Source of the DNA: Halobacillus ihumii
GTDB taxonomy: Bacteria; Bacillota; Bacilli; Bacillales; Halobacillaceae
Assembly (NCBI RefSeq): GCF_902726645.1
Contig: NZ_CACVAO010000001.1
Coordinates: 1 to 64,000, forward strand
Length of the DNA stretch: 64,000 nucleotides
Direction: 5' to 3'
Shown here: one piece after another, positions 47,038-56,930 of the stretch
How the letters are laid out: each line of letters starts with the position of its first letter
How positions within the stretch are numbered: position 1 is the first letter of the stretch
The notes under the pieces: generated by a model
Told to the model about the DNA's origin: nothing
Databases searched by the model: none
What the model saw: only the letters and a program-made list of their open reading frames with translations
Position numbers and translations under genes: made by a program

Positions 47038-48657
47038 CTATTCTGATAAAGCAGCTACCTGTTTCTGAACAGCTGGATCTTGTAAATACTCATCATAAGA
47101 CATTTCTTTATCAACTATACCTTGAGGTGTGACCTCGATAATACGGTTAGCTATAGTCTGGATGAATTCATGGTCATGAGAAGCAAATAGGATCGATCCT
47201 TTAAAATTTATTAATCCTTTGTTTAAGGAAGTAATTGACTCAAGATCCAAATGGTTTGTCGGCTCATCTAACAGAAGAACGTTTGCTCCTGACAGCATCA
47301 TTTTAGACAGCATGCAGCGAACTTTCTCTCCTCCTGAAAGAACATCTGGTTGTTTCAAGGCTTCTTCACCAGAGAATAGCATGCGGCCTAAAAACCCTCT
47401 AAGGAATGTTTCGGTTTCATCCTCCGGTGAATATTGTCGCAGCCATTCTACTAAGTTCATATCAGATCGTTCAAAAAACTTGGAGTTATCTTTAGGAAAG
47501 TAGCTCTGGGAAGTGGTTATTCCCCACTTAAACGTTCCTTCATCAGGTTCAACTTCCCCCATAAGGATTTGAAAGAGTGTTGTTTTTGCTACTTCATTGC
47601 TCCCTACGAAAGCTATTTTATCGTCTTTATTCATCGTAAAATTTACATTATTTAAAACCTTTACTCCATCAACCGTTTTGGATAGATTTTCTACCGTCAA
47701 TAAATCATTTCCAATTTCTCGATCTGCTTTAAAAGCAATATAAGGGTATTTTCTTGATGAAGGCTGAATATCATCTAGACTTATCTTTTCAAGCAATTTT
47801 TTTCTTGAAGTGGCTTGCTTAGATTTCGATGCATTTGCACTAAATCGAGCAACAAATTCCTTAAGATCTTTAATTTTTTCTTCTTTTTTCTTATTTTGTT
47901 CCTCAGCCATTTTCTGGGCCAGCTGGCTTGATTCATACCAGAAATCATAGTTCCCGACATATATTTGAATTTTACCAAAATCTAAATCGGCAATATGTGT
48001 ACACACATTATTTAAAAAGTGTCGGTCATGGGAAACTACAATAACGGTATTCTCAAAATCAATTAGGAAATCTTCGAGCCACTGAATGGCTTTAATATCT
48101 AAGTGGTTTGTCGGCTCATCCAGCAAAAGGACATCAGGGTTGCCAAACAGAGCCTGTGCAAGAAGAACCTTGACCTTTTCAGAACCGGCTAAGTCTTTCA
48201 TTTCCTTATCATGCAGGTTCTCAGTAATTCCAAGTCCGGTTAATAAACGGGCAGCTTCAGACTCTGCTTCCCATCCGTTCATTTCAGCAAATTCACCTTC
48301 GAGTTCAGCTGCTTTCATTCCGTCCTCTTCTGTGAATTCGCCTTTCATATAAATAGCGTCTTTTTCCTGCATGACATCATAAAGTCTTGTATGACCCATA
48401 ATAACAGTTTCCAGAACCTTATACTCGTCGTACTCAAAGTGGTTCTGCTTAAGGACAGCAAGCCGCTGGTCGTTCTTTAAAGAAACATCTCCTGTTTGCG
48501 GTTCTAGTTCCCCACTTAATATTTTTAAAAATGTAGATTTACCAGCGCCATTGGCTCCAATTAATCCATAACAATTTCCAGGCGTAAATTTTATATTAAC
48601 ATCCTCGAAAAGCTTCTGATCGCCAAAACGAAGACTAACATTAGTTACATTTAACAT
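47038..48657 (-). CDS. ABC-F family ATPase (YkpA/YbiT-like)
   Basis: A 539-residue cytoplasmic protein with two ABC domains and no membrane part. Domain 1: GANGAGKSTFLKILSGE and LLLDEPTNHLD; an interdomain linker with a coiled, charged stretch (KMAEEQNKKKEEKIKDLK); domain 2: GSNEVAKTTLFQILMGE, LSGGEKVRCMLSKMML and a second LLLDEPTNHLD. ABC-F proteins act on the ribosome. The second Walker A has Ala instead of the usual Gly before Lys. This looks like the YkpA branch rather than an antibiotic-resistance ABC-F. Confidence 0.9.
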   Translation of the reverse strand: MLNVTNVSLRFGDQKLFEDVNIKFTPGNCYGLIGANGAGKSTFLKILSGELEPQTGDVSLKNDQRLAVLKQNHFEYDEYKVLETVIMGHTRLYDVMQEKDAIYMKGEFTEEDGMKAAELEGEFAEMNGWEAESEAARLLTGLGITENLHDKEMKDLAGSEKVKVLLAQALFGNPDVLLLDEPTNHLDIKAIQWLEDFLIDFENTVIVVSHDRHFLNNVCTHIADLDFGKIQIYVGNYDFWYESSQLAQKMAEEQNKKKEEKIKDLKEFVARFSANASKSKQATSRKKLLEKISLDDIQPSSRKYPYIAFKADREIGNDLLTVENLSKTVDGVKVLNNVNFTMNKDDKIAFVGSNEVAKTTLFQILMGEVEPDEGTFKWGITTSQSYFPKDNSKFFERSDMNLVEWLRQYSPEDETETFLRGFLGRMLFSGEEALKQPDVLSGGEKVRCMLSKMMLSGANVLLLDEPTNHLDLESITSLNKGLINFKGSILFASHDHEFIQTIANRIIEVTPQGIVDKEMSYDEYLQDPAVQKQVAALSE

Positions 48658-48731
48658 AACGAATCCTCCAGTATCTCAGTGTATAACATTCAAATTATAT
48701 CATTCATTATAATGATCGAATAGGCTTTTTA

Positions 48732-50069
48732 TTAGTTTTGTATTGCAATTTCGGTGTTTTCACTTATCCATTCATTAAATAGATGGAAATCTGCTTCAAC
48801 TACACTTTGGTAATAAGCGGACCACACCATGAGCTGCTGAATAAATTGAGTCCTATTCGACTCAATCTCATGAAGAATCGCTTCTTCACTGTGATGATCC
48901 ATCAAGCCGTCTTCGATATCTACATCAGCACGAGCATGAATTTTCGCTGTGATTTTCGCCATTGTCTTAACCGTGTCCACCATGGAATCAAATTCCTGTA
49001 AATCATCATCCCTTAACTCGTTGGTGAAAAGTGACCGCTCCCGGACATAAAAATCATGTCCGTTAAATGTCAGATATCCTAAATAAGGATCGGCTTTGTG
49101 ATGCATCGCCTGCTGGGTATGAACAACTCTTCGACCTTGATGTTGATTGTCTTTCCAAAACGTCTCATCATAAGGAAAAAAGTAAGCAGGAATAGGTGTT
49201 CTTGCTTCTTTAGCTTCCAGAATAATATTACTATTACCCTCGCCTGCAATCATAATATAATATCTTTCAAGTCCTGTCGATCCAATCCCGTCTCCTGCCT
49301 TTTTCTTGACATCCTTAACAGCATAGAATTGCGGCTGTCTTTTGATGTTAGATGGAATGGATTCGATATAATCTTCCCATATACGGAGAAACTCCTCTTT
49401 TTCCTGATGTGATAAGTCAACTAAGTTATCATCATTGATCGCAGTCTGGATGGAATCAAATTGAGATGCTGAGGATTCTTCTTCAGTTGAGGTCCACTCC
49501 TCTTCAAGGTTATGAAGGACGCTCTGGATCGGGCCAGTCGTGTTAGCTTTCGTAAACTGTAAGTGAACGGGATCCTCTTCTCCAGAATGGAACCTTTGCA
49601 ACTGACCGATATAGTCGTTTAAAAATGACTCCACAAACTCTTCCGTATCATCCTCAGTATAGCCGTGTTGATTGCTCATTAAACGAATGCTGACGACCAT
49701 ACGCAGCACATCATATAAATAAGATCCAAAATATCCCTCATCAAAATCATCTACGTCAAACACAACTTCTTGCTTCTCATTTTGAAAAGCACTGATATTA
49801 TCGAAATGAAGATCTCCTAATAACCAGGTAGGTTTGTTCTCAGGTGTATGAAACGTAAAAGGAAGACCTGTAACGTCATAGTAGAATAAGTAAGCACTTC
49901 CTCTAAAAAAGCTGTAAGGATCCTTGCTCATTTTCCTATACTTGTGCCTTCTATCTTCATGCGACAATCCCATTAGCTTGCCGTCAAACTGATTAAAAAT
50001 AGTAGCTAAGAGTTGCTTTCTCAAATACCTTTTTGTTTCTGTTATTTCGTTTCGAATGCCTATACTCAT
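48732..50069 (-). CDS. DUF2252 family protein
   Basis: A 445-residue cytoplasmic protein with the kinase-like features of DUF2252: DPYSFFRGSAYLFYYD near residue 50, WLLGDLHFDNISAF, VVFDVDDFDEGYFGSYLYDVLRM and DIEDGLMDHH. These resemble phosphotransferase motifs (HxxN, DxD), but no activity is established. ATG 50069 follows AAGGAAGTG. It is monocistronic. Confidence 0.85.
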   Translation of the reverse strand: MSIGIRNEITETKRYLRKQLLATIFNQFDGKLMGLSHEDRRHKYRKMSKDPYSFFRGSAYLFYYDVTGLPFTFHTPENKPTWLLGDLHFDNISAFQNEKQEVVFDVDDFDEGYFGSYLYDVLRMVVSIRLMSNQHGYTEDDTEEFVESFLNDYIGQLQRFHSGEEDPVHLQFTKANTTGPIQSVLHNLEEEWTSTEEESSASQFDSIQTAINDDNLVDLSHQEKEEFLRIWEDYIESIPSNIKRQPQFYAVKDVKKKAGDGIGSTGLERYYIMIAGEGNSNIILEAKEARTPIPAYFFPYDETFWKDNQHQGRRVVHTQQAMHHKADPYLGYLTFNGHDFYVRERSLFTNELRDDDLQEFDSMVDTVKTMAKITAKIHARADVDIEDGLMDHHSEEAILHEIESNRTQFIQQLMVWSAYYQSVVEADFHLFNEWISENTEIAIQN

Positions 50070-50236
50070 TGTTTCACTTCCTTTTTCGATGAATCCGATC
50101 CGTCCCCCAGTATAAAAGCACAGTTTATAATGTACAAAAAAAGTACCTTCAGCCTAAAATACTTAAATATATACCATGCCGCCCCGTTAGGCGAGCAGCA
50201 TAAAAAAAGACCCTCAAATGAGAGTCCTTCACTATA

Positions 50237-50443
50237 CTATGACTTGTAATATAAGCTGTTATTCTCTACTACTTGAAGCACTTTGCTGCTTGCTTCCATT
50301 TCATTTCCGCAAATCGGGCAAATTGCTTCTTCATTTGTTCTGAAGTTATCTCTCATCCAGCAGTTGCAATCGTCTGATTTACATACCCAAATTTTTGTTT
50401 CTTCTTCAACTATTTCAGCCTGGTTCTTTTTACCGAATGCCAT
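50237..50443 (-). CDS. Cold-shock-linked zinc-ribbon protein (YdjO-like)
   Basis: A 68-residue protein with two Cys pairs (WVCKSDDCNCWMR and AICPICGNEM) forming a zinc-ribbon-like site, as in B. subtilis YdjO. ATG 50443 follows AGGAGG. It lies directly after a csp gene with only a hairpin between, so it likely shares cold induction through partial read-through. Function unknown. Confidence 0.78.
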   Translation of the reverse strand: MAFGKKNQAEIVEEETKIWVCKSDDCNCWMRDNFRTNEEAICPICGNEMEASSKVLQVVENNSLYYKS

Positions 50444-50482
50444 ACGTTTCGAAACCTCCTCTGGACATGAAAGAATTATGTA

Positions 50483-50516
50483 AAAGAGACTGACTACCAC
50501 TCGAGTCAGTCTCTTT
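50483..50516 (-). terminator. Hairpin between csp and the YdjO-like gene
   Basis: AAAGAGACTGACT / AGTCAGTCTCTTT, a perfect 13-bp stem with an 8-nt loop. On the minus strand it is followed by TTTACAT, a weak T run, so some transcripts probably continue. Confidence 0.7.
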
Positions 50517-50521
50517 CCACC

Positions 50522-50722
50522 TTATAATTTAGTTACATTAGCAGCCTGTGGTCCACGGTTGCCTTCAGTAATCTCAAATTCAACAGCTTGGCCTTCTTCT
50601 AGGGATTTAAATCCCTCTTCTTGAATCGCGCTGAAGTGAACGAATACATCGTCTTCTCCTTCAACTTCGATAAATCCAAAGCCTTTTTCAGCGTTAAACC
50701 ATTTTACTGTACCAGTTTTCAT
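50522..50722 (-). CDS. Cold-shock protein (CspA family)
   Basis: A 66-residue single OB-fold protein with both RNA-binding motifs, KGFGFIEV (RNP1) and DVFVHFSAI (RNP2). It binds single-stranded RNA and DNA and relieves structure in the cold. ATG 50722 ([13 protein letters not shown]) with GGAGGACCC upstream on the minus strand. A gene-free stretch of about 240 bases upstream leaves room for the long 5' leader typical of csp genes. Confidence 0.96.
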   Translation of the reverse strand: MKTGTVKWFNAEKGFGFIEVEGEDDVFVHFSAIQEEGFKSLEEGQAVEFEITEGNRGPQAANVTKL

Positions 50723-50964
50723 AAAAATGGGTCCTCCAATGTTTCTTAAAATTAATATGCGTTCCATAAAAAATGAAAAAAATCACATATTATAAAAAGT
50801 ACCAATGGGCATTGATCACTCTTTGTAATAGGTGATTCATTATATGTTTGGCACAAATTAATATTATCTATTATCATACTATAGTTCACCGGTGAAGTCA
50901 ACTTCAGGCGCATACACCTGCTCTATTCATTCTATCCATAAAGTCTGAATTTTATACGTACTTT

Positions 50965-51465
50965 TTAAACTTTTTCAATCACACCACAGGCAATTCTCTT
51001 GCCAGCATCCCCGCTAGGTTGAGACTGATAGTCATCAGGACCCTGATGAATAATAACAGCTTTCCCTATAATATCTTCAACATGAAATCGATCCGTGAAG
51101 AATATCATTCTTGAACGTCCTTGATTAGAAAATAATACAGGAAAGTCTCCAGCATGATTGCCATGAGGCTGATCATCAGGATTCCAGTGTCCGCCAGCAG
51201 ATTGGAAGGGATTTTCACCATCACCAATTTCACATGCTCCATTTTCATGAATATGAAAACCATGTGGTCCAATCTGAACTCCATTTTTTACTTGAAAATC
51301 AGGAAGGCCCTCTACCTGAACAAATACCTCCACTCCGTATGGTCGTTGATAAAATTGCACAACCCCTCTTAGTTCAGGAGCAAGCGGACTGCTTTTAAAA
51401 CTTACTCGTGCCTGCTCAGCCTGATAAGTAGGTCTTGTGGGTGGATATGGATGTTGATAATACAT
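50965..51465 (-). CDS. Cu/Zn superoxide dismutase-family protein
   Basis: A 166-residue Cu/Zn SOD fold. By alignment with known enzymes, copper ligands are H71, H73, H93 and H140, zinc ligands H93, H101, H104 and D107, and C78-C160 the disulfide; all are present, unlike the B. subtilis homologue YojM, which is reported to lack copper ligands. The N-terminus is Tyr/Pro/Gln-rich with no signal peptide or lipobox, so it may stay inside or be part of a spore coat. AAAGGAGGAGATGCC precedes ATG 51465. Confidence 0.88.
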   Translation of the reverse strand: MYYQHPYPPTRPTYQAEQARVSFKSSPLAPELRGVVQFYQRPYGVEVFVQVEGLPDFQVKNGVQIGPHGFHIHENGACEIGDGENPFQSAGGHWNPDDQPHGNHAGDFPVLFSNQGRSRMIFFTDRFHVEDIIGKAVIIHQGPDDYQSQPSGDAGKRIACGVIEKV

Positions 51466-51589
51466 GGCATCTCCTCCTTTTATACCAATATATGTAGCGA
51501 ACCTTCAAAACATGTCCTTTCAAATTTACATCAATATCACGATGTGCTACACTCCATTTAATGTCTCAACAAGTAAAAGGAGAGATGAC

Positions 51590-52285
51590 ATGAAAAAAAT
51601 ATGGATCACATCATTAATCGCTGTACTTGCTTTATTTAGTTTGGCTGCCTGCTCAGGAGGAGATAATTCTGAAAGTAGTAAAAAAGATGAAAGCGCTAAG
51701 AGTGAGAAGAGTGAAGGTGAGAGCAAGACAGGTCCTGTTGCAACCGTAAACGGCCAAGAAATTCCGCGTAAGGAGTTTAATCAACAGCTGGAAGGTACTA
51801 AACAACGATATAAACAAATGGGTATGAAGATCGAAGGTAAAGAGAAACAAATGGAACAAGGTGTTGTTAACCAACTAATCGGCATTGAGCTATTAAGTCA
51901 AAAAGCGACGGAAGCAAATATTAAAGTATCAAAGGAAGAAGTAGAAAAAGGATATGAACAATTTGCCTCCAAATTTCCCTCTGAGGAAGAGCGAAAGAAA
52001 GCCCTTGAAGAAAGCGGCATGACCGAAGATAAGGTGAAAAAGCAATTAGAGGAAAATATCAAAATTCAAAAATATGTAGCAGAAAATACGAAAGAAGTTA
52101 CAGTAAGTGACGAAGAAGCCAAGAAACAGTATGAGTCTATGATGAAAGGTCAAGAAAATGCTCCTAAATTCGAGGAAGCCAAAAAGCAAATTAAACAGCA
52201 AATCAAGAGTCAAAAGCAAGGTCAGCAAGTTACAAAGCTTGTCGAAAAACTTCGTAAAGAAGCAGATGTGAAAGTGACCCTATAA
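51590..52285 (+). CDS. SurA/PrsA-like chaperone lipoprotein without a rotamase domain
   Basis: A 231-residue lipoprotein. The signal peptide ends in the lipobox LAAC, followed by a Ser/Glu/Lys-rich linker and a SurA-N-type helical domain (VNGQEIPRKEFNQQLEG, VVNQLIGIELLSQKATEANIKVSKEEVE, ENIKIQKYVAENTKEVTVSDEEAKKQYE). The parvulin prolyl isomerase domain of PrsA is missing. It should assist folding at the outer face of the membrane. ATG 51590 has AAAGGAGAG upstream; the open frame further upstream has no such site. Confidence 0.85.
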   Translation: MKKIWITSLIAVLALFSLAACSGGDNSESSKKDESAKSEKSEGESKTGPVATVNGQEIPRKEFNQQLEGTKQRYKQMGMKIEGKEKQMEQGVVNQLIGIELLSQKATEANIKVSKEEVEKGYEQFASKFPSEEERKKALEESGMTEDKVKKQLEENIKIQKYVAENTKEVTVSDEEAKKQYESMMKGQENAPKFEEAKKQIKQQIKSQKQGQQVTKLVEKLRKEADVKVTL

Positions 52286-52293
52286 CTATATAA

Positions 52294-52340
52294 ATACAAA
52301 GAAGATCCTGGAACGAACAAGTCCAGGATCTTCTTTGTAT
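52294..52340. terminator. Bidirectional terminator
   Basis: Perfect 19-bp stem (52294-52312 / 52322-52340) with a 9-nt loop between convergent genes; its right arm ends three bases before the stop of the dynamin gene. Confidence 0.9.
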
Positions 52341-52343
52341 TTA

Positions 52344-55300
52344 TCATACGATTTTCTTTAATTTATCATGCTGCTCTTGCAAATAAGTCACGTTAACAGG
52401 GTGCTTCAGGCTATACGTGAGCCTGTTGAAACTGTGATCTAATTCCTTACGCCAAGTGTCTCTGGCCGCTTGTAAAGAAAGGTGACATTGCTCTATATAA
52501 TACTTTTCTATAGTATATTTTACCTTGTAAATCGCATCATGAAGCGGCGTGCTTACCCGCTCACTGAACTTCTCCTTCATCCGCTCCTTCTCATTATGCT
52601 CAAAAAATGATTTTGTTCCTTTAAATAGTTGTAATACATCTGAAAGCTCTTTTTCATGAAGAGACAGTTTTTGATCTATAGAAGGTGGAGCAATCGTGTG
52701 CCATTCAATGTTGCTTAGTGTAAGCGAACGATTAATCCCTCGTATCTCTGTTTCATAATCCTTCTTATACTGATCTACTAACTCCTTAATAAATACTTCG
52801 ATTCTAAGAGTTACAGCTTTTATTTCCTGGTTCATTTCAAATTCCACTTCGTTCAATAGTTCGCCTGCCGACTCCTCAATTTGTTCTTTAGCTTCTGAAC
52901 GATCCCCCTTAATGACTGCGGGGTTAAAATGGTTTTTAAAATAATCATTGAAGTTTAACATCATTCGCTGGTGAACAAAGTGCAGTTGTTTATCCACTTT
53001 TTGTATGACTGCTTTTTCTCCTCTTGCTTCTGATTTTTGCTGAAGCACTTGCTGAGCTCGGCTTTGTTCATCCTCTAACATGGCAAGCTTCTCTTCCCTA
53101 TCCTGCTCGCTAAGCCTGGCATGCTCGATAATGGTTTGTAAGGAAGATACCGCTTCGTTAAGATCATGTTCAATCGAATGATGGAGTACTTCTGTTAGTT
53201 CCTCTTGCAAAAATCGTTCAAATCGCTCTTCAAAAGGAAGTAAGCCGCTGTCGATTTTTTCATGGGTTTGCTTTTCCTTTAATCCTTGCAAACTTGATAA
53301 CGAATAGATACGCGGTTTGCGAATTTGAAACTGAAGAAGCTGTTCCTGTAAATAACGTTCAACTTGTTGTTTTTCCTTCTCATTTTCAGCTAAATCTGCC
53401 GCATTGATAATGAAAAACATTTTATCCATAGAGAATGCATCCTTCACTCGTCCAAGCTGAGTTAAAAAGGATTGATCCGCTTTAGAAAACGGATGGTTAT
53501 AATAAGTTACGAAAAGAATAGCATCAGCATTTTTAATATATTCAAATGATACATTGGTATGGCGGGCATTTACAGAATCTGCCCCCGGGGTATCCACAAG
53601 TGTTATACCTGCGCGTGTCCATTCACAATCATAATGAAGCTCCATCCACTCAATAAAGCATGATTTCTTCTCTTCTGAAACGAATGCCGCAAAACGATCC
53701 AACGTTATGGTCATTTCCTCATTAATTTTAGGAGCCATTTCTTCATAACCAGCCAGAAAAGCTTGAAGAAATGATCGTTTTTTATGGTCCAGCTTCTGCA
53801 GTTTATTTTCTTCTAAAGAAACAATGTCTTGATAGGCTTCTTCTATACCTCTGTAGCTTTTAAGAACTTTCTTACCAGCAAAGGCGAGGTCTTCCAATAA
53901 CTGTTCTTCGCCTTTAACTCTGACAGTCACTTTCCCATGAGGATGCTGCTTTGATGAGGCTGTGATTTTATTGATCGTTGCTGTGGTTGGATTAGGAGAT
54001 ACCGGTAATACTTGCTCTCCTAATAACGCATTGGCAAATGATGATTTCCCTGCACTAAAGGCTCCGAATAAAGCTATCGTATATTGCTGGTGGTCAAGTC
54101 TCTGCTGTTTCCCGCGAAGCTGAGTGAGTAGATCCTCAAAGCCATCGATATTACTTAATATATTCTGTGCCTCGACAAGTTTATTGTGAATATGTGTCTT
54201 TTTCGTTACAGCTGTTTCTCGAGGTTCCTGATCTTTGTCTTGCTTTACTTCACTTGGCTTCGCTTCCTGGTATTCCAACTCATGACTGGACTGAACCCGT
54301 ATACGTGAGTGCCGATTCCGCAGTGCGCGGTCAACTTGATTTTCGTTCTCTTTGCTAGGAGCTTGTTCGGTAAATGCATGCCGTAACCGCTGCTCGACTT
54401 CCTTAATAGCAGATTCCATTTCAGAAAGTTCTTTTTCTGCTTGTGATTTATGTTCATATGCCTTAAATAACTGCTGATGAGCTTTCGTTTCAGCTTCATT
54501 TCTCTGCTGTAGCAGTCTCTCTACCTGTTCCCACCATTGATTCAACTGGCTGCGGCCATAGCGTTGAATATCTTTAGCCAATTGATCGGTGTATCGAAGT
54601 ACATACTCCCCCGTAACAGAAGCACCTGTTTCAATTAATTGTTGTATTCTGGATGGCGGATACTCAATACTGAAGGATTGTGTCTCATGAATGACCGTAC
54701 TGTCGGCCATCGCATTTCCCTCGAGCAACTGCATCATCCGTTCACGTAACGGCCAGGTTACACTCTTTTCTATCGTCTGTTTTAATTGCTCATGGAAATT
54801 TTCAAATCGAAAATCTCGCTCTTCTTCCGTTTTCTTCTTCGTAAGAATAAAACCTATCCTAAAACCAGGCTGCATCGATTCCAAATATAAACGAGCATAC
54901 TCCCGTAATTCACTTGGCATTAAATAAGCATTAGATAAAAATGCAAGCACTCTATTTTCGAATTGTTCTCGAGTTTTGGGTATTCTCTCCTTCTGAACAT
55001 CTAATAAAGATTCTGCCTCACCGGCTTCTTGTTCCGCAATGATTTGATCATCATGTCTGATCTGGTTATAAAGGGTATCCATTTGTTCTTCATAAACTGA
55101 TCTGTAATTACTAATGCTTTCATGAATAATGGCAGAAGCGTGATGTAAGGCCGTTTGACTTGGTGAAATGTTCTTAAACATCGCTCGGAAAGTTGCGCTG
55201 ACTTGTTCAATTTGATTAGCGGAATGCGTTCGTTCTTTTAATGATGTATAAAAAATGTGCTCAGGCTCAATTCCCCACATATGCAGGGAATTCTCAACAC

Positions 55301-55955
55301 TTTGCTGAAATTGGTTAAAAGTTAACTCCGCTTCATTATGTTTATCCACTTGATTAATAATGATGGCAAACGGAATCTGACGTTGCTGCATTTCCAGTAA
55401 AAAGCTTAGATTGACTTCAGATTGAACATGATTATAATCCATCACGTAAAACATGTAGTCCATCAAGTGCAGGGAAGATTCGGTAATTAACCGATCTGCA
55501 TCCCGCGTTGAATCAACACCTGGAGTGTCTAATATTTTCACATGGGAAGGAATCTCCGCTAATGGCCGTCGAATATCAAGCCCGGTTATTTTTTCTCCTT
55601 CTCGGCACATTGCTTGGATGGTTTGAATATCAATCGATCCCTCATATTTGACCGGATCATGCTCACTGAAATAGGCAACCGTCGCTTCAGGTCCATTCGA
55701 TAATTTAACGATGTTTGCACTCGTTGGAATTGGACTAGAAGGCAATATGGAATGGTCAACAAGATGGTTGATCATCGTTGACTTCCCTGCTGAAAAATGT
55801 CCGGCAAAGCCGATCATGATTTCTTGCTTGGTAACCTTTTCAATTAGTTCCAATACTTTATTAGCTTGGATCTGGTTATATTTTTCAAGTTCACTGTATA
55901 ACGATTCTAACTTGGTAATCGTATTAGTATGGGCATCTACGGTGGATACAGACAT
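52344..55955 (-). CDS. dynA: Double dynamin-like GTPase (DynA/YpbR-like)
   Basis: A protein of about 1,203 residues with two tandem dynamin-type GTPase halves. The first P-loop is GHFSAGKST at residues 52-60 with DTPGVDS downstream; the second is GAFSAGKSSFANALLGE with VDTPGADSVNARH. Long coiled-coil stretches follow each GTPase. This fused two-headed form is DynA of Bacillus, which tethers and fuses membranes and protects against membrane damage and phage. ATG 55955 follows AAGGAG; ATG 56006 is a longer option. Confidence 0.92.
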   Translation of the reverse strand: MSVSTVDAHTNTITKLESLYSELEKYNQIQANKVLELIEKVTKQEIMIGFAGHFSAGKSTMINHLVDHSILPSSPIPTSANIVKLSNGPEATVAYFSEHDPVKYEGSIDIQTIQAMCREGEKITGLDIRRPLAEIPSHVKILDTPGVDSTRDADRLITESSLHLMDYMFYVMDYNHVQSEVNLSFLLEMQQRQIPFAIIINQVDKHNEAELTFNQFQQSVENSLHMWGIEPEHIFYTSLKERTHSANQIEQVSATFRAMFKNISPSQTALHHASAIIHESISNYRSVYEEQMDTLYNQIRHDDQIIAEQEAGEAESLLDVQKERIPKTREQFENRVLAFLSNAYLMPSELREYARLYLESMQPGFRIGFILTKKKTEEERDFRFENFHEQLKQTIEKSVTWPLRERMMQLLEGNAMADSTVIHETQSFSIEYPPSRIQQLIETGASVTGEYVLRYTDQLAKDIQRYGRSQLNQWWEQVERLLQQRNEAETKAHQQLFKAYEHKSQAEKELSEMESAIKEVEQRLRHAFTEQAPSKENENQVDRALRNRHSRIRVQSSHELEYQEAKPSEVKQDKDQEPRETAVTKKTHIHNKLVEAQNILSNIDGFEDLLTQLRGKQQRLDHQQYTIALFGAFSAGKSSFANALLGEQVLPVSPNPTTATINKITASSKQHPHGKVTVRVKGEEQLLEDLAFAGKKVLKSYRGIEEAYQDIVSLEENKLQKLDHKKRSFLQAFLAGYEEMAPKINEEMTITLDRFAAFVSEEKKSCFIEWMELHYDCEWTRAGITLVDTPGADSVNARHTNVSFEYIKNADAILFVTYYNHPFSKADQSFLTQLGRVKDAFSMDKMFFIINAADLAENEKEKQQVERYLQEQLLQFQIRKPRIYSLSSLQGLKEKQTHEKIDSGLLPFEERFERFLQEELTEVLHHSIEHDLNEAVSSLQTIIEHARLSEQDREEKLAMLEDEQSRAQQVLQQKSEARGEKAVIQKVDKQLHFVHQRMMLNFNDYFKNHFNPAVIKGDRSEAKEQIEESAGELLNEVEFEMNQEIKAVTLRIEVFIKELVDQYKKDYETEIRGINRSLTLSNIEWHTIAPPSIDQKLSLHEKELSDVLQLFKGTKSFFEHNEKERMKEKFSERVSTPLHDAIYKVKYTIEKYYIEQCHLSLQAARDTWRKELDHSFNRLTYSLKHPVNVTYLQEQHDKLKKIV

Positions 55956-56051
55956 GCTTTTAATCTCCTTTATGTCTTGTATGTTACTTTTTAGTTTACT
56001 CAACATCGATAGAAACTCTCAAGTTTAACCTCATTTCTTCCACATAAATAA

Positions 56052-56924
56052 TTATCGTTGTATTTCTAGTTCCTTCATATATGTTGGCATTCCTTGAACA
56101 GGAAATGAAGTGGTAAACAATTCCCGAAGTTGCTTTTTATAATGAGTTGATACATAGGGAAAAGCTCCTCGATAAATTTCTTTCGCATAATGAAAAGGGG
56201 GAACTTTATCTTCCCGCTTATTGATGACCGTGAAAGTCAGTGCACGATAGGTTCTGCCCTGTGAAGCGACTTCGACAATAGTGGGTCTGTAATGCCCTTC
56301 ATAAACCCCTTCACGATCATATAAGTAATCGACTGCCGGAGGTGTAATCTTATAAAGGACCCCTTCCACAGAAGAGGAGCGATTTTCTTTGATATCAGCC
56401 CTGCCGCCATCGTGAACATGGTGGGAGAATTGCAACCGGAAATGGGCTAATCTAGCTCCGCCCACTACGTCTTCAAATAACGATTCCACCCCAGCTTTTT
56501 TTATCCGTTCAAGATCCATACAGGACCCATACGCAAAGTAAAACATATCGTTACCTTCAGGATATCGAGCCAGTTTCCAATTACCGTGGGGCAGGACCTC
56601 CCCATCTTCCATCTTTTCTCCGCCTGCATATACTGCGGCTTCGCAGCTTTCGTGATCTGTATGTACTGTAACTGAATTCCGATCATAGACTGCTCCCGCG
56701 GCTCTGTTATCCTCATCAAGTTGTTCCATTATTTGATCAGATACTTCGTGTAGTTCACCGTACACGGTTCCGGTTTGGGTAAGCTTTATGTAAGCATCGC
56801 AGGCATGACTTTTAAATAAAGTTGCCTTTATTCGAGCTTGTGAACATAAAAGCGTTGAATCGTCTAAGTGATCATGATTTTTTTCTCCTTTACAAAATGA
56901 CCCATAAACAAATAAACGCACCAT
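56052..56924 (-). CDS. Tandem gamma-glutamylcyclotransferase-like protein (YkqA-like)
   Basis: A 290-residue protein with two GGCT/AIG2-like folds. The first begins LFVYGSFCKGEKNHDHL and the second FYFAYGSCMDLERIKKAG; VEGVLYKI and YRPTIVEV belong to the second. A catalytic-type Glu would be needed for cyclotransferase activity; I did not verify it in both halves. It follows the P1 peptidase gene by 6 bases, with the ribosome-binding site AAGGAGGG inside the end of that gene, so the two form an operon. Confidence 0.82.
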   Translation of the reverse strand: MVRLFVYGSFCKGEKNHDHLDDSTLLCSQARIKATLFKSHACDAYIKLTQTGTVYGELHEVSDQIMEQLDEDNRAAGAVYDRNSVTVHTDHESCEAAVYAGGEKMEDGEVLPHGNWKLARYPEGNDMFYFAYGSCMDLERIKKAGVESLFEDVVGGARLAHFRLQFSHHVHDGGRADIKENRSSSVEGVLYKITPPAVDYLYDREGVYEGHYRPTIVEVASQGRTYRALTFTVINKREDKVPPFHYAKEIYRGAFPYVSTHYKKQLRELFTTSFPVQGMPTYMKELEIQR

Positions 56925-56930
56925 TATCCA

